Part shown: positions 34,103 through 42,624 of the stretch, piece after piece
Numbering within the stretch: position 1 is the stretch's first letter
Layout: each line of letters begins with the position of its first letter
DNA from: JANPBY01 sp963851405
Lineage (GTDB): Bacteria; Actinomycetota; Actinomycetes; DATJPE01
Direction of reading: 5' to 3'
Length of the DNA stretch: 64,000 nucleotides
Assembly: GCA_963851405.1 (NCBI GenBank)
Contig: CAWKPB010000003.1
Location: 56,229 to 120,228, forward strand
Program-made: the position numbers and the translations under genes
The notes under the pieces: model-generated
What the model was told of the DNA's origin: nothing
Database searches by the model: none
What the model saw: only the letters and a program-made list of their open reading frames with translations

Positions 34103-35245
34103 ATGACGCACGGTTTCGAGACCCTGGCCATCCACGCGGGGCAAGAGCCCGACCCCCTGACTGGAGCCGTTGTTCCTCCGATCTATCAGGTGTCGACGTT
34201 CAAGCAGGACGGCGTCGGTGGCCTCCGGGGCGGATACGAGTACGCCCGTTCGGCCAACCCGACCCGAACGGCGCTGGAGGAATGCCTGGCCGCGCTCGAG
34301 GGCGGGCGTCGCGGGTTGGCGTTTGCGTCCGGCCTCGCGGCGGAGGACACGCTGCTGCGTGCCGTTCTTCAACCCGGCGACCACATGGTCGTCCCGGACG
34401 ACGCCTATGGCGGCAGCTACCGACTGTTCTCCAAGGTGCTCGAGCGCTGGGGCGTCACGCACTCGACGGCCCGGCTGTCCGACCTGGACTCCGTACGGGC
34501 CACGGTCGTATCCGGTCGCACCCGCGTGGTGTGGGCCGAGACCCCCACCAACCCGCTGCTGGCAGTGGCCGATATCGAAGCCCTGGCTGCGATAGCCCAC
34601 GATGCGGGCGCCCTGCTGGTCGTCGACAACACCTTCGCGTCGCCGTACCTCCAGCAGCCGCTCGCATTGGGTGCGGACGTGGTGGTGCACTCGACGACGA
34701 AGTACCTCGGTGGCCACTCCGACGTCGTGGGCGGCGCACTCGTCGTAGCAGACGACGAACTCGGCGAACAGCTCGCCTATCACCAGAACGCGATGGGCTC
34801 GGTCGCCGGACCGTTCGACGCGTGGTTGGTGCTGCGGGGAGCCAAGACGCTCGGAGTCCGGATGGATCGCCACTGCGCTAACGCAGCGCGCGTGGTGGAG
34901 CTGTTGAGTGCTCATCCTGGCGTCTCGCAGGTCTACTGGCCGGGGCTGGCCGACCATCCCGGGCACGACATCGCTGAAAAGCAGATGCGTGACTACGGCG
35001 GGATGGTCTCCTTCCGCGTGGCGGATGGAGAGGACGAGGCGGTCGCGGTCTGTGGCCGTACCCGCGTCTTCACCTTGGGGGAGAGTCTCGGTGGCGTGGA
35101 GTCCCTCATCGAGCACCCGGCGCGCATGACGCACGCCTCGGTGGCCGGCTCCGCGCTAGAGGTGCCGGGCGACCTGGTGCGGTTGTCCGTGGGGATCGAG
35201 ACCGTCGATGACTTGCTCGCCGACCTGACCGAAGCCCTCCGCTGA
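34103..35245 (+). CDS. metB: Cystathionine gamma-synthase
   Basis: A PLP enzyme of the Cys/Met metabolism family, joining an activated homoserine with cysteine to form cystathionine, or acting as gamma-lyase. GFETLAIHAGQEPDPLTGAVVPPIYQVSTF opens the protein. YEYARSANPTRTALEECLAALEGG binds PLP phosphate, and Lys200 in VVHSTTKYLGGHSDVVGG is the Schiff base. TLGESLGGVESLIEHPARMTH contains the substrate Arg region. At 380 residues it has normal length. Synthase versus lyase cannot be decided by sequence alone. It lies between the chemoreceptor and the GlmL-like gene. Confidence 0.9.
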   Translation: MTHGFETLAIHAGQEPDPLTGAVVPPIYQVSTFKQDGVGGLRGGYEYARSANPTRTALEECLAALEGGRRGLAFASGLAAEDTLLRAVLQPGDHMVVPDDAYGGSYRLFSKVLERWGVTHSTARLSDLDSVRATVVSGRTRVVWAETPTNPLLAVADIEALAAIAHDAGALLVVDNTFASPYLQQPLALGADVVVHSTTKYLGGHSDVVGGALVVADDELGEQLAYHQNAMGSVAGPFDAWLVLRGAKTLGVRMDRHCANAARVVELLSAHPGVSQVYWPGLADHPGHDIAEKQMRDYGGMVSFRVADGEDEAVAVCGRTRVFTLGESLGGVESLIEHPARMTHASVAGSALEVPGDLVRLSVGIETVDDLLADLTEALR

Positions 35246-35271
35246 GCAGTCAGACCCGACGGGTCCTGTGC

Positions 35272-36621
35272 GTGGACGTCGGCTCTACGTTCACCAAGGC
35301 GGCTTTGGTCGAGGTGCCCACGGGGCGGCTGCTGGCGACCGCATCCAGCCCTACGACACTGACCACCGACGTGCTCGAGGGCGTGGCGGCGGTCCGCGCC
35401 CACACCGAATCGGACGCGTCGATCGTCGCAGACGAGGTCCGTGCCTGCTCCTCCGCCGGCGGGGGACTGCGTCTCGCCGTCGTGGGGTACGAACGAGTGG
35501 TCACCGCCGAGGCGGGATCGCGGGTGGGGCTTTCAGCGGGAGCCCGGGTCACCCACGTTTCGGCGGGACCGTTGGACCCGGCCGGTGTACGGGCGCTGCG
35601 AGCGGATCGGCCGGACGTCATTCTCCTGGTCGGAGGCACCGACGGTGGCAACGCCGAAGTCTTGTTGCACAACGCCGGGCGGCTGGCCACGGCCCGGCTG
35701 GCGCCCCCAGTCGTCGTGGCCGGCAACGCTTCGGTGACCGCCCAGGTGTGCGCACTGCTGTCCGAAGCAGGTGTCACGGCACTGCCCACAGCCAACGTTC
35801 TGCCCCGTATCGGGATTCTTGATCCAGCTCCCGCGCGAGCGGCGATCCGCGAGGTGTTCATCCGCCACGTCATCGGTGGCAAGGGCTTGTCCACAGGACC
35901 AGAATTTGCCCGGCTGGTCCGCGCCGCCACGCCGGACGCCGTACTCGCCGGGGTCGAAGTACTCGCCGATGGAGCTGAAGGCGTCCCCGGGGTCGGGGAC
36001 GTGGTCGTGGTCGACGTGGGCGGGGCCACGACCGACGTCTACTCGGTCGTCACGCCCGACCCGGAGGAGGCCGAGCTCCACCGGGAGGTGGTGGAGGTGA
36101 TGTGGCGTGAGCGCACGGTCGAGGGAGACCTCGGCATGCGCTGGAATGCGCCCGGGGTTTTCGATGCGGCCGTCGCCGAGCAACTCCTGGGTACCGACGA
36201 CTCGCTGAGCGCTGGTGCGGCCGTCCGATCCTCTGATCCCGGCTGGCTCCCGGTGACGCCAGCAGAGCGGGCCGACGAGCTACGACTCGCGGCGAGCGCC
36301 ATGACCATCGCGCTGAGACGGCACGCGCGGGCCTCCGACCCGGCCACACCGGATGGCCCTCGTCGGTCCGGAAAGGACCTGCGCGCCGTCCGTCTCGTCG
36401 TGGGTTCGGGCGGGGTGCTGCGGCACGCGGACCCGTCGCAGGCGGTGGGGATGCTCGCCGAGGCGCTGGCCGATCACGCGGGTGGATGGCGAGTCCCCGA
36501 ACACGCACGCGTGGTGCTGGACTCGTCCTACGTCCTGGCCGCGGGCGGGTTGTTGGCGCAGGACCATCCGCAGGCAGCGGCCCGGCTACTCGCCGAGCAT
36601 GTCGGTGGCGTCGCCCTCTAG
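35272..36621 (+). CDS. GlmL/MutL-type ASKHA protein (glutamate mutase accessory family)
   Basis: An ASKHA-fold ATPase-like protein of the MutL family seen next to B12-dependent aminomutases. Phosphate-1 motif VDVGSTFTKAALVEV is at the start, VILLVGGTDGGNAEVLLHNAGRLA is a family signature, and VVVVDVGGATTDVYSVV is phosphate-2; LVVGSGGVLRH and VVLDSSYVLAAGGLLA end the protein. The first formal start, GTG 35272, cuts the first beta strand (VLCV); an in-frame CTG at 35242, overlapping the previous stop, would restore SSQTRRVLCVDVGS. The true start is therefore uncertain. No mutase subunit is visible nearby. Confidence 0.8.
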   Translation: MDVGSTFTKAALVEVPTGRLLATASSPTTLTTDVLEGVAAVRAHTESDASIVADEVRACSSAGGGLRLAVVGYERVVTAEAGSRVGLSAGARVTHVSAGPLDPAGVRALRADRPDVILLVGGTDGGNAEVLLHNAGRLATARLAPPVVVAGNASVTAQVCALLSEAGVTALPTANVLPRIGILDPAPARAAIREVFIRHVIGGKGLSTGPEFARLVRAATPDAVLAGVEVLADGAEGVPGVGDVVVVDVGGATTDVYSVVTPDPEEAELHREVVEVMWRERTVEGDLGMRWNAPGVFDAAVAEQLLGTDDSLSAGAAVRSSDPGWLPVTPAERADELRLAASAMTIALRRHARASDPATPDGPRRSGKDLRAVRLVVGSGGVLRHADPSQAVGMLAEALADHAGGWRVPEHARVVLDSSYVLAAGGLLAQDHPQAAARLLAEHVGGVAL

Positions 36622-36648
36622 GGTCTTGGCTATGGCGAGGCATCCACA

Positions 36649-37998
36649 ATGAGTTCCCGTACCGCGGTGGAAACTGCGGCCGCAGTCAGGTCGGGGGAAC
36701 TGGCCGCGAGCGACGCAGTCGCACTGGCCCTGGGGCGCATCGCCGCCCATGACGAACGGCTGGGTGCCTTTCAAGTCGTACGGTCGGAGAGGGCGCTGGC
36801 AGAGGCCGCGGCCGTAGCCGCGCGCGATGATCTCGAGCAGTTGCCGCTGGCCGGTGTCCCGGTCGCCATCAAGGACAACATCCCGCTCACGGGTGAGCCG
36901 ATGCGTGACGGCTCCGCTGCGACGCCGAACACCAACCAACGCACTGACCATCCTGTGGTGGAGCGACTCCGAAGCGCGGGCGCAGTCGTTGTTGGACTGA
37001 CGCGGGTTCCCGAGCTGTGCATCTTCGGCGCGAGCGACTCGGTCTTCGGAATCGCTCGAAATCCTTGGGACGTCACCAGAACCCCGGGCGGCTCCTCCGG
37101 CGGATCGGCCGCGGCGGTGGCAGCCGGGCTCGTCCCCGTGGCGCACGGCAACGACGGTATGGGGTCGATCCGCATTCCGGCGGCCTGCTGTGGCCTGGTG
37201 GGCTTGAAGCCGGGACGCGGTGTCGTTCCGTCCGAGGTCGGTTCCAACGACTGGTACGGCGTGGTCGAGAACGGGCCTCTCACCACGACGGTCGCTGACG
37301 CAGCCCTCATGCTGTCGGTGCTGGCCGACCGGCCGGGGTACGCCGACGTTCGCGCCCCAGACCGTCGGCTTCGGATCGGTTGGTCATTGACCAACCCGGT
37401 GGCCTTTTCGAGTCTGGACGAGGCCTGGGCCGACGGGGTCCGCAGCACGGCAGCGGCTCTGGCCGGTCTCGGTCACACCGTCGAGGAGGCCCCGTACCCG
37501 TATCCCTTGAACGCCGGCCCTGCCGTGTTCCGGTGGTTCGGTGGGCCGTCCTTCGACGCCGACGGACTCGACCGCAAGTTGATGCAGCGTCGGACCCGAG
37601 CGCACCTGCGTGCCGGTGACCTGGTGCGGCGGCTGGGTCTGGTCAACGAGGGTCAGCGGGAGTCCTGGGCGGCCAAGGCCGAGCCGTGGTTCCGCCGCTA
37701 CGACGTGCTCGTGACTCCGTCCTTGGCTCAGCCCCCGTTGGCCGCCATCGACTGGGGCACCGGCTCGTGGCTGCGATCGGTGTGGGCGAACCTGATGTAC
37801 GCGCCCTACGCAGCCCCGTGGAATGTCCTGGGTTGGCCGGCCATGTCGGTGCCCGCGGGTGTCCATCCGCAGGCCGGCACCCCGCTCGGAGTACAGCTCG
37901 TCACCCCGCCGGGCGGCGAGAGCCTGCTCCTTGCAGTGGCCTCCCAGCTCGAGGCCGAGCGCCCTTGGCGACGCCTGGCGCCGGGCTACGGAGACTGA
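36649..37998 (+). CDS. Amidase signature family hydrolase
   Basis: A 449-residue amidase. The Ser-cisSer-Lys triad is visible: Lys75 in GVPVAIKDNIPL, the Gly/Ser loop TPGGSSGGSAAAVAAG (cis-Ser around 149-150) and the nucleophile Ser173 in DGMGSIRIPAACCGLVGLKPG. The tail GLVGLKPGRGVVP and WPAMSVPAGVHP are also family features. The substrate is unknown; it could be a small amide or aryl-acyl amide. It is not GatA, because no gatB or gatC accompanies it and the length is short. The ATG at 36649 follows the GlmL-like gene by 27 bases. Confidence 0.87.
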   Translation: MSSRTAVETAAAVRSGELAASDAVALALGRIAAHDERLGAFQVVRSERALAEAAAVAARDDLEQLPLAGVPVAIKDNIPLTGEPMRDGSAATPNTNQRTDHPVVERLRSAGAVVVGLTRVPELCIFGASDSVFGIARNPWDVTRTPGGSSGGSAAAVAAGLVPVAHGNDGMGSIRIPAACCGLVGLKPGRGVVPSEVGSNDWYGVVENGPLTTTVADAALMLSVLADRPGYADVRAPDRRLRIGWSLTNPVAFSSLDEAWADGVRSTAAALAGLGHTVEEAPYPYPLNAGPAVFRWFGGPSFDADGLDRKLMQRRTRAHLRAGDLVRRLGLVNEGQRESWAAKAEPWFRRYDVLVTPSLAQPPLAAIDWGTGSWLRSVWANLMYAPYAAPWNVLGWPAMSVPAGVHPQAGTPLGVQLVTPPGGESLLLAVASQLEAERPWRRLAPGYGD

Positions 37999-39212
37999 GC
38001 CTGGCCCGTGGAGGCGGGTTTCGTCTCAGGCATGCGCAGCACCGTGATCAAGGCGATAACCGAGACACCGGCCGTCGCGAGGAACGCCGTCTCGTAGCTG
38101 TAGGTGTCGGAGAGTGCCCCGGACACGAGCGGCCCGGTGAAGGTTCCGGCGTCCGCCGCCATCTGGAAGGCGGCGACCGGGGTCCCGCCCCGTCCACCGA
38201 TGACATCGCCGACCACAGCCGCCGACGAGACACCGATCAGCGCTGACGCAGCTCCGAACAAGGCCATCGCTACGAGGTACGGCGGGATCGAGTTCGACAG
38301 CGCCAGGACGACCGCCGCCACCAAGGCGAGGATGGCGCCGCCGAGCAGGTACGGCCGCCGGCCGCGGGTGTCGGCCAGCTTGCCCGCAGGGATCAGGACG
38401 AGGACTTGGCTGACCGCGCCCACCACGAGACCGATCCCCGTCCACAGGGCGCCGACCCCGAGGCCCTCGACGACGAAGATGGGAATGAGGGCCGCCCGAA
38501 CCCCGAAGATCGACCAGCCGTTGGCGAAGTTGTTGACGACGGCGGCCCGGTAGGCCGACGAGCGGAAGGCCACCCGCAGGCTGGTGGGGGCATGGTCTGC
38601 GCCGGTCTGGGTGTCGCGCTCTTTCAGCGACGTGCGGGCCAAGAAGATCATCGCGACGCTGCCGGCCGCGGCCAGGGTCCCGGCATAGACGAAGAAGGGC
38701 GCCCGGATCGACCACTCGGTCAGTGCTCCGCCGAAGGCCGGTCCGACGATCCCTCCGACGAGGAACCCGGCCTGGAAAGAGCCGCTCGCCTGACCGCGTT
38801 GCTCCGCAGAGGCAACCCGTAGCAACAGGCTCAGGGCCGAAACCGTGAACATCGCCGACCCCACCCCGCCGATCCCACGCAGCAGGAGCAGTTGGGGAAA
38901 GGACTGGGAGAAGCCGGCGAACAGACTGGAGACGGCCACGATGCCGATTCCGGTGGCGAGGATGATCCGCTCGCCGAACAGGTCCACGAGGCGTCCGCCG
39001 CCCAGAGCAGAGACGAAACGCATGAGCGCGAACACGCTGATGATCGAGGAAGCAGCAAGGTTGGAGACGCCGAAGGTCTTGGCAAAGATCGGTATCGCTG
39101 GCGCCAGGATCCCGAACCCCAGGGCGACGAAGAACGCCACCGCCGTCAGCACTGCGACTTCCGGGGGGAGGCCCGACATGGGCAGCCGGAAGCGAGAGGT
39201 CTGATCGGTCAT
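37986..39212 (-). CDS. MFS transporter, DHA1-like
   Basis: A 408-residue 12-helix transporter. TM1 is VAVLTAVAFFVALGFGILAPAIPIFAKTF. Motif A is GGGRLVDLFGERIILATG, and a second copy appears at the half-way repeat GKLADTRGRRPYLLGG. SFQAGFLVGGIVGPAFGG is the antiporter motif C, so it is probably a proton-driven drug exporter. ATG 39212 (MTDQTSRF) is preceded by GAGG; ATG 39233 would add seven residues. It converges on the amidase with a 13-base overlap. Confidence 0.85.
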   Translation of the reverse strand: MTDQTSRFRLPMSGLPPEVAVLTAVAFFVALGFGILAPAIPIFAKTFGVSNLAASSIISVFALMRFVSALGGGRLVDLFGERIILATGIGIVAVSSLFAGFSQSFPQLLLLRGIGGVGSAMFTVSALSLLLRVASAEQRGQASGSFQAGFLVGGIVGPAFGGALTEWSIRAPFFVYAGTLAAAGSVAMIFLARTSLKERDTQTGADHAPTSLRVAFRSSAYRAAVVNNFANGWSIFGVRAALIPIFVVEGLGVGALWTGIGLVVGAVSQVLVLIPAGKLADTRGRRPYLLGGAILALVAAVVLALSNSIPPYLVAMALFGAASALIGVSSAAVVGDVIGGRGGTPVAAFQMAADAGTFTGPLVSGALSDTYSYETAFLATAGVSVIALITVLRMPETKPASTGQAQSP

Positions 39213-39331
39213 GGGAGCGCCATCCTCGCGCATCGGTTGGACGGTTCACGCGGCCGCGTCACGAAGAGCCCGGACCGGCGTCCAACCCCTGACGAGGTGT
39301 GGACCAAGTCAGGAGGTTGGATGGGCGCGTG

Positions 39332-40543
39332 ATGCGGTGCGGGGACGGACTCGTGATCGGGGACACCCCCGAGCGCGCGATCGAACTTGCCGTCACGCAG
39401 GCCGAACTCCCCCTCGCGGGTGAGCCGGCGAGCCTGGCCTGTGTCTTCGTGAGCGGGCTTGCGCCCGACGACGCGGGCAGGGCCCTCGCCTCAGCGGCCC
39501 AGATGATCGATGCGCCGACCGTGATCGGTTGTTCGGCCGACGGCGTGCTGGGGGCTGGTCAGGCCGTCGAGGGCCAGCCTGCGGTGTCCGTGTGGATGGC
39601 TGCTGCGCCCGAACTGCGGCTGCGGGCCTTCCATCTGGAGGTGATGCGCAGTGATACGGCGATGACCGTGATGGGCATGCCCGAGATGGACGATGCATCG
39701 GTCGGCCTGCTCCTGGTGGATCCGTGGTCCTTCCCCGTGGATGGTTTCGTCTCGCGCAGCAACGAGACACTGCCGGGGCTTCCCCTGGTCGGTGGAGTCG
39801 CGACCGGGTTGTCGGGGGCTGGCGGCACCCGACTCATGGTGGACGGGCGGGTGGTCAACCGGGGAGCCGTAGGACTGTTGATTTCGGGCGACGCCTCCGT
39901 CGCAACCGTGGTCAGCCAGGGATGTCGGCCGATCGGCCCGAGCATGACCGTCACCGCCAGCGAAGGGAATCTCCTGCTGGGGCTCGCCGGTGTCCCCGCG
40001 CTGGACAAATTGCGTGAGGTCGTCGGGGGCCTCGAACCCGAGGATCAAGCGCGTGCCGCCGGCGGCCTACAGCTGGGCATCGCCATGGATGAATACGCCG
40101 ACGAGCACGGCCAAGGGGACTTCTTGGTTCGTGGCCTCGTCGGTGCGGACGACACGCGCCGCGCGGTCGCGATCGGCGATGTCATCGAGGTGGGTCGGAC
40201 GGTGCGCTTCCACGTCCGCGACGCCGAGGCAGCTTCGTCGGACCTGCTCGGGTCGTTGTCCCAGTTCCGATCCGGGTCGAACCTCGATGTGGCCGGAGCG
40301 CTGCTGTTCTCCTGCAATAACAGGGGGGAGGCCCTGTTCGGGGCCGCCGACCACGACGTGCTCACGGTGCGGGCCGGACTGGGAACTCGTCGGGTGGGTG
40401 GGTTCTTTGCCAACGGGGAGATCGGTCCGGTGGGAGGGCGCAATCACCTCCACGCCTTCACCGCGTCCATGCTCGTTCTGGGGACGCCGACCGATCAGCC
40501 GGCACGCGCTGATCATCCGGCTCGTCCCGATCAAACGGACTGA
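39332..40543 (+). CDS. FIST-domain sensory protein
   Basis: A protein of about 403 residues with FIST_N (residues 10-200; ACVFVSGLAPDD, PTVIGCSADGVLG, GLPLVGGVATG) and FIST_C (LQLGIAMDEYADEHGQGDFLVRGLVG, then LLFSCNNRGEALFG and VGGFFANGEIGPVGGRNHLHAFTASMLVL). FIST domains bind small ligands, probably amino acids, and are linked to signalling proteins, but this one is stand-alone. AGGAGG at 39311-39316 is the binding site; GTG 39329 and ATG 39332 are both possible starts. Its 3' end overlaps that of the EmrB-type gene by 13 bases. Confidence 0.85.
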   Translation: MRCGDGLVIGDTPERAIELAVTQAELPLAGEPASLACVFVSGLAPDDAGRALASAAQMIDAPTVIGCSADGVLGAGQAVEGQPAVSVWMAAAPELRLRAFHLEVMRSDTAMTVMGMPEMDDASVGLLLVDPWSFPVDGFVSRSNETLPGLPLVGGVATGLSGAGGTRLMVDGRVVNRGAVGLLISGDASVATVVSQGCRPIGPSMTVTASEGNLLLGLAGVPALDKLREVVGGLEPEDQARAAGGLQLGIAMDEYADEHGQGDFLVRGLVGADDTRRAVAIGDVIEVGRTVRFHVRDAEAASSDLLGSLSQFRSGSNLDVAGALLFSCNNRGEALFGAADHDVLTVRAGLGTRRVGGFFANGEIGPVGGRNHLHAFTASMLVLGTPTDQPARADHPARPDQTD

Positions 40544-42087
40544 CGGGACCCTTCCTCCTCGCGGGCGGGCCGCTCCGTGGTTTCGGGGGCAGACCGTTCG
40601 CGCAGGGTTTGCTCCTTGAGCACGAGCGCGAGCGCGAAGGCGAGGATCGCCACGGGTACGGCGACCAGGAAGACCACGTCCAGGGCGTTCACGAACGACT
40701 CGATGACCGGTTGGCGGAGGCTGGCCGGGAGGGCCAAGATCGCCTGTGGCGAGGCCGTGAGCTGCCCGCTGTCGACGCCCGCGAGCGCGCTGGGCGGGAG
40801 TCGTAGGGCCAGCTGCGAGGTCAGCACGTGGATCAGCACGGCGCCGAAGACGGCGGTGCCAAACGTCCCGCCCATGGACCTCAGGAAGGTGGCCGTGGAC
40901 GTGGCCACGCCCATCTGGGAGGGGTCCACGCTGTTCTGTACGGCGAGGACGACGACCTGCGTGATGGACCCCAGGCCGAGGCCGAGGATCAAGAGGAACA
41001 CCGCGAGTTCCCAGTACGACGTCGTGACACTCAACGTGGAGAGCAGCAGCATCGCGATCACCACCAGTGCGGTCCCCAGGATGGGGAAGATCCGGTAGCG
41101 CCCAATTCGGCTGATGATGCGCCCCGATCCGACTGAGGCCACCAGCAGTCCGAGCATGAGCGGGGTCAGCATCAGCCCGGACTTGGTCGGTGTCACGCCG
41201 CGGACGACCTGGAGATAGACGGGCAGGTAGACGATCGCTCCAAACATGGCGAATCCGACGAGGAAGCCGATCGCGCCACCGACGCGGACTGTCGGGTTGC
41301 GGAACAACTCGAGCGGCAGGACCGGCTCCTGGGCCCGCGACTCCCACCACAGGAACGTCGCGGTGAGGACGCCCGCGGCCACGAGAAGCCCGAGGATCAG
41401 CGGGGAACGCCAGCCCAGTTCGCCTCCCCGCACGAGGGCGATGAGCAAGCTGCTGACGCCACCGACCAGGAGCGCCGCGCCGAGGTAATCCACGGTGTGG
41501 TCGCGCCGGACGTGGTGCAGGTGGCGAAGGACCGAGCTGGTGACGACCAGAGCCAAGATGCCGAGCGGCACGTTGATGAAGAAGATCCAGCGCCAGTTCA
41601 GCGCCTCCACGAAGAACCCGCCGAGCAACGGTCCCACGATGCTGGCGACACCGAAGACGGCGCCGAAAAGGCCCTGGTAGCGACCTCTTTCCCGCGGGGG
41701 GATGATGTCAGCGACGATGGCAAGCGCGAGTGCCATCAGGCCACCGCCACCGAGCCCTTGGATCGCGCGGGCGCCGACCAGTTGCCACATCTCCTGGCTG
41801 AGTCCGGCGAGCATCGAGCCGAGCAGGAACACGACGATGGCGAACTGGTAGACCGGGCGGCGCCCGTACAGGTCGGAGATCTTCCCGTACAGGGGCGTTG
41901 ACGCGGTCGAGGCGAGCAGATACGCCGTCACCACCCAGGACAAGTGGCTGAGGCCGCCTAGGTCTCCGACGATCGTGGGTAGTGCCGTCGCGACGATCGT
42001 CTGGTCGAGGGCCGCGAGCAACGTTCCGAGCATCAGCCCGCCGAGAACGAGCTTGACCTGGCGTTGGCTCAGGAGCGGTGCGCTCAT
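40531..42087 (-). CDS. DHA2 (EmrB/QacA) drug:H+ antiporter
   Basis: A 518-residue, 14-helix MFS exporter. LLAALDQTIVATALPTIVGDLGG is the DHA2 motif D1, PLYGKISDLYGRRPVYQFAI is motif A, and RAIQGLGGGGLMALALAIVADIIPPRERGRYQGLFG is motif B and following. GVASIVGPLLGGFFVE is motif C. The C-terminus is a charged tail. It probably extrudes hydrophobic drugs or cations. The ATG overlaps the stop of the MarR gene upstream (ATGA), so expression follows that regulator. Confidence 0.93.
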   Translation of the reverse strand: MSAPLLSQRQVKLVLGGLMLGTLLAALDQTIVATALPTIVGDLGGLSHLSWVVTAYLLASTASTPLYGKISDLYGRRPVYQFAIVVFLLGSMLAGLSQEMWQLVGARAIQGLGGGGLMALALAIVADIIPPRERGRYQGLFGAVFGVASIVGPLLGGFFVEALNWRWIFFINVPLGILALVVTSSVLRHLHHVRRDHTVDYLGAALLVGGVSSLLIALVRGGELGWRSPLILGLLVAAGVLTATFLWWESRAQEPVLPLELFRNPTVRVGGAIGFLVGFAMFGAIVYLPVYLQVVRGVTPTKSGLMLTPLMLGLLVASVGSGRIISRIGRYRIFPILGTALVVIAMLLLSTLSVTTSYWELAVFLLILGLGLGSITQVVVLAVQNSVDPSQMGVATSTATFLRSMGGTFGTAVFGAVLIHVLTSQLALRLPPSALAGVDSGQLTASPQAILALPASLRQPVIESFVNALDVVFLVAVPVAILAFALALVLKEQTLRERSAPETTERPAREEEGSRQSV

Positions 42088-42539
42088 GCAGTGTCCCCCG
42101 AGCCCTCGGCCAGGTCTTCGGCCAGGCGTTCTAGACCTTCGACCAGTCGCCGCCGGTCAGCGGCGGACCAACCCCGAACGGCCGCCCCGAGGATCGCCGC
42201 CCGGTTGGCGACCACCTCAGCGAAGACGGCCTCACCTTCGGGGGTGAGCAGAATCTGCTGAGCCCGGGCATCCGTGGGGTCGGACACCCGGTCAAGGAGT
42301 CCACGGTCGACGAGCGCCGTGACGTGGCGGCTCACGGTGGACAGGTCGAGGCGGAGCTCCTCGGCCAGGTCAGAGGGGCGGATCGGCTGGAGCCGATGAA
42401 CGTCGGCCAGCATGGTCATCGTGACCCGGTCGACCGGGTCACGAACCACGCGACGCGAGCCCTGGACGACCGCGTAGAGCGCAGCCGCCAGTGCCCGATC
42501 TGCGGTCGTTGGAGGCGACGAAGTAGTTGCTTGCACCAT
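42084..42539 (-). CDS. MarR family regulator of the EmrB-like exporter
   Basis: A 151-residue winged-helix regulator. The DNA-binding core IRPSDLAEELRLDLSTVSRHVTALVDRGLLDRVSDPTDARAQQILLT has the usual helix-turn-helix and wing. The start ATG at 42539 lies in the centre of a perfect palindrome (42530-42544), consistent with autorepression. It is translationally coupled to the exporter through ATGA. The divergent neighbour is threonine dehydratase, 86 bases away. Confidence 0.9.
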   Translation of the reverse strand: MVQATTSSPPTTADRALAAALYAVVQGSRRVVRDPVDRVTMTMLADVHRLQPIRPSDLAEELRLDLSTVSRHVTALVDRGLLDRVSDPTDARAQQILLTPEGEAVFAEVVANRAAILGAAVRGWSAADRRRLVEGLERLAEDLAEGSGDTA

Positions 42540-42544
42540 GCAAG
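42530..42544. promoter_or_regulatory. MarR operator candidate overlapping the MarR start codon
   Basis: CTTGCACCATGCAAG is a perfect palindrome with 6-bp arms and a 3-bp centre. Read on the minus strand it contains the ATG of the MarR gene, and AT-rich bases (GTAAATA) flank it. Such TTGCA/TGCAA half-sites in front of MarR-exporter pairs are typical operators, so binding would block its own transcription or translation start. It also lies close upstream of the plus-strand ilvA. Confidence 0.6.
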
Positions 42545-42624
42545 TAAATACTCCCTCTCGCCCAGGCGCAACTCGGGGAGCCGGGAGTCGCCCGCGGCCG
42601 CCCACCCAGTGCCAGACTCCGCTC

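Noticed and set aside
36649..37998. Glutamyl-tRNA amidotransferase subunit A (GatA)
   Set aside because: The amidase triad is present, but gatC and gatB are not adjacent and the protein's flanking motifs are those of general amidases.
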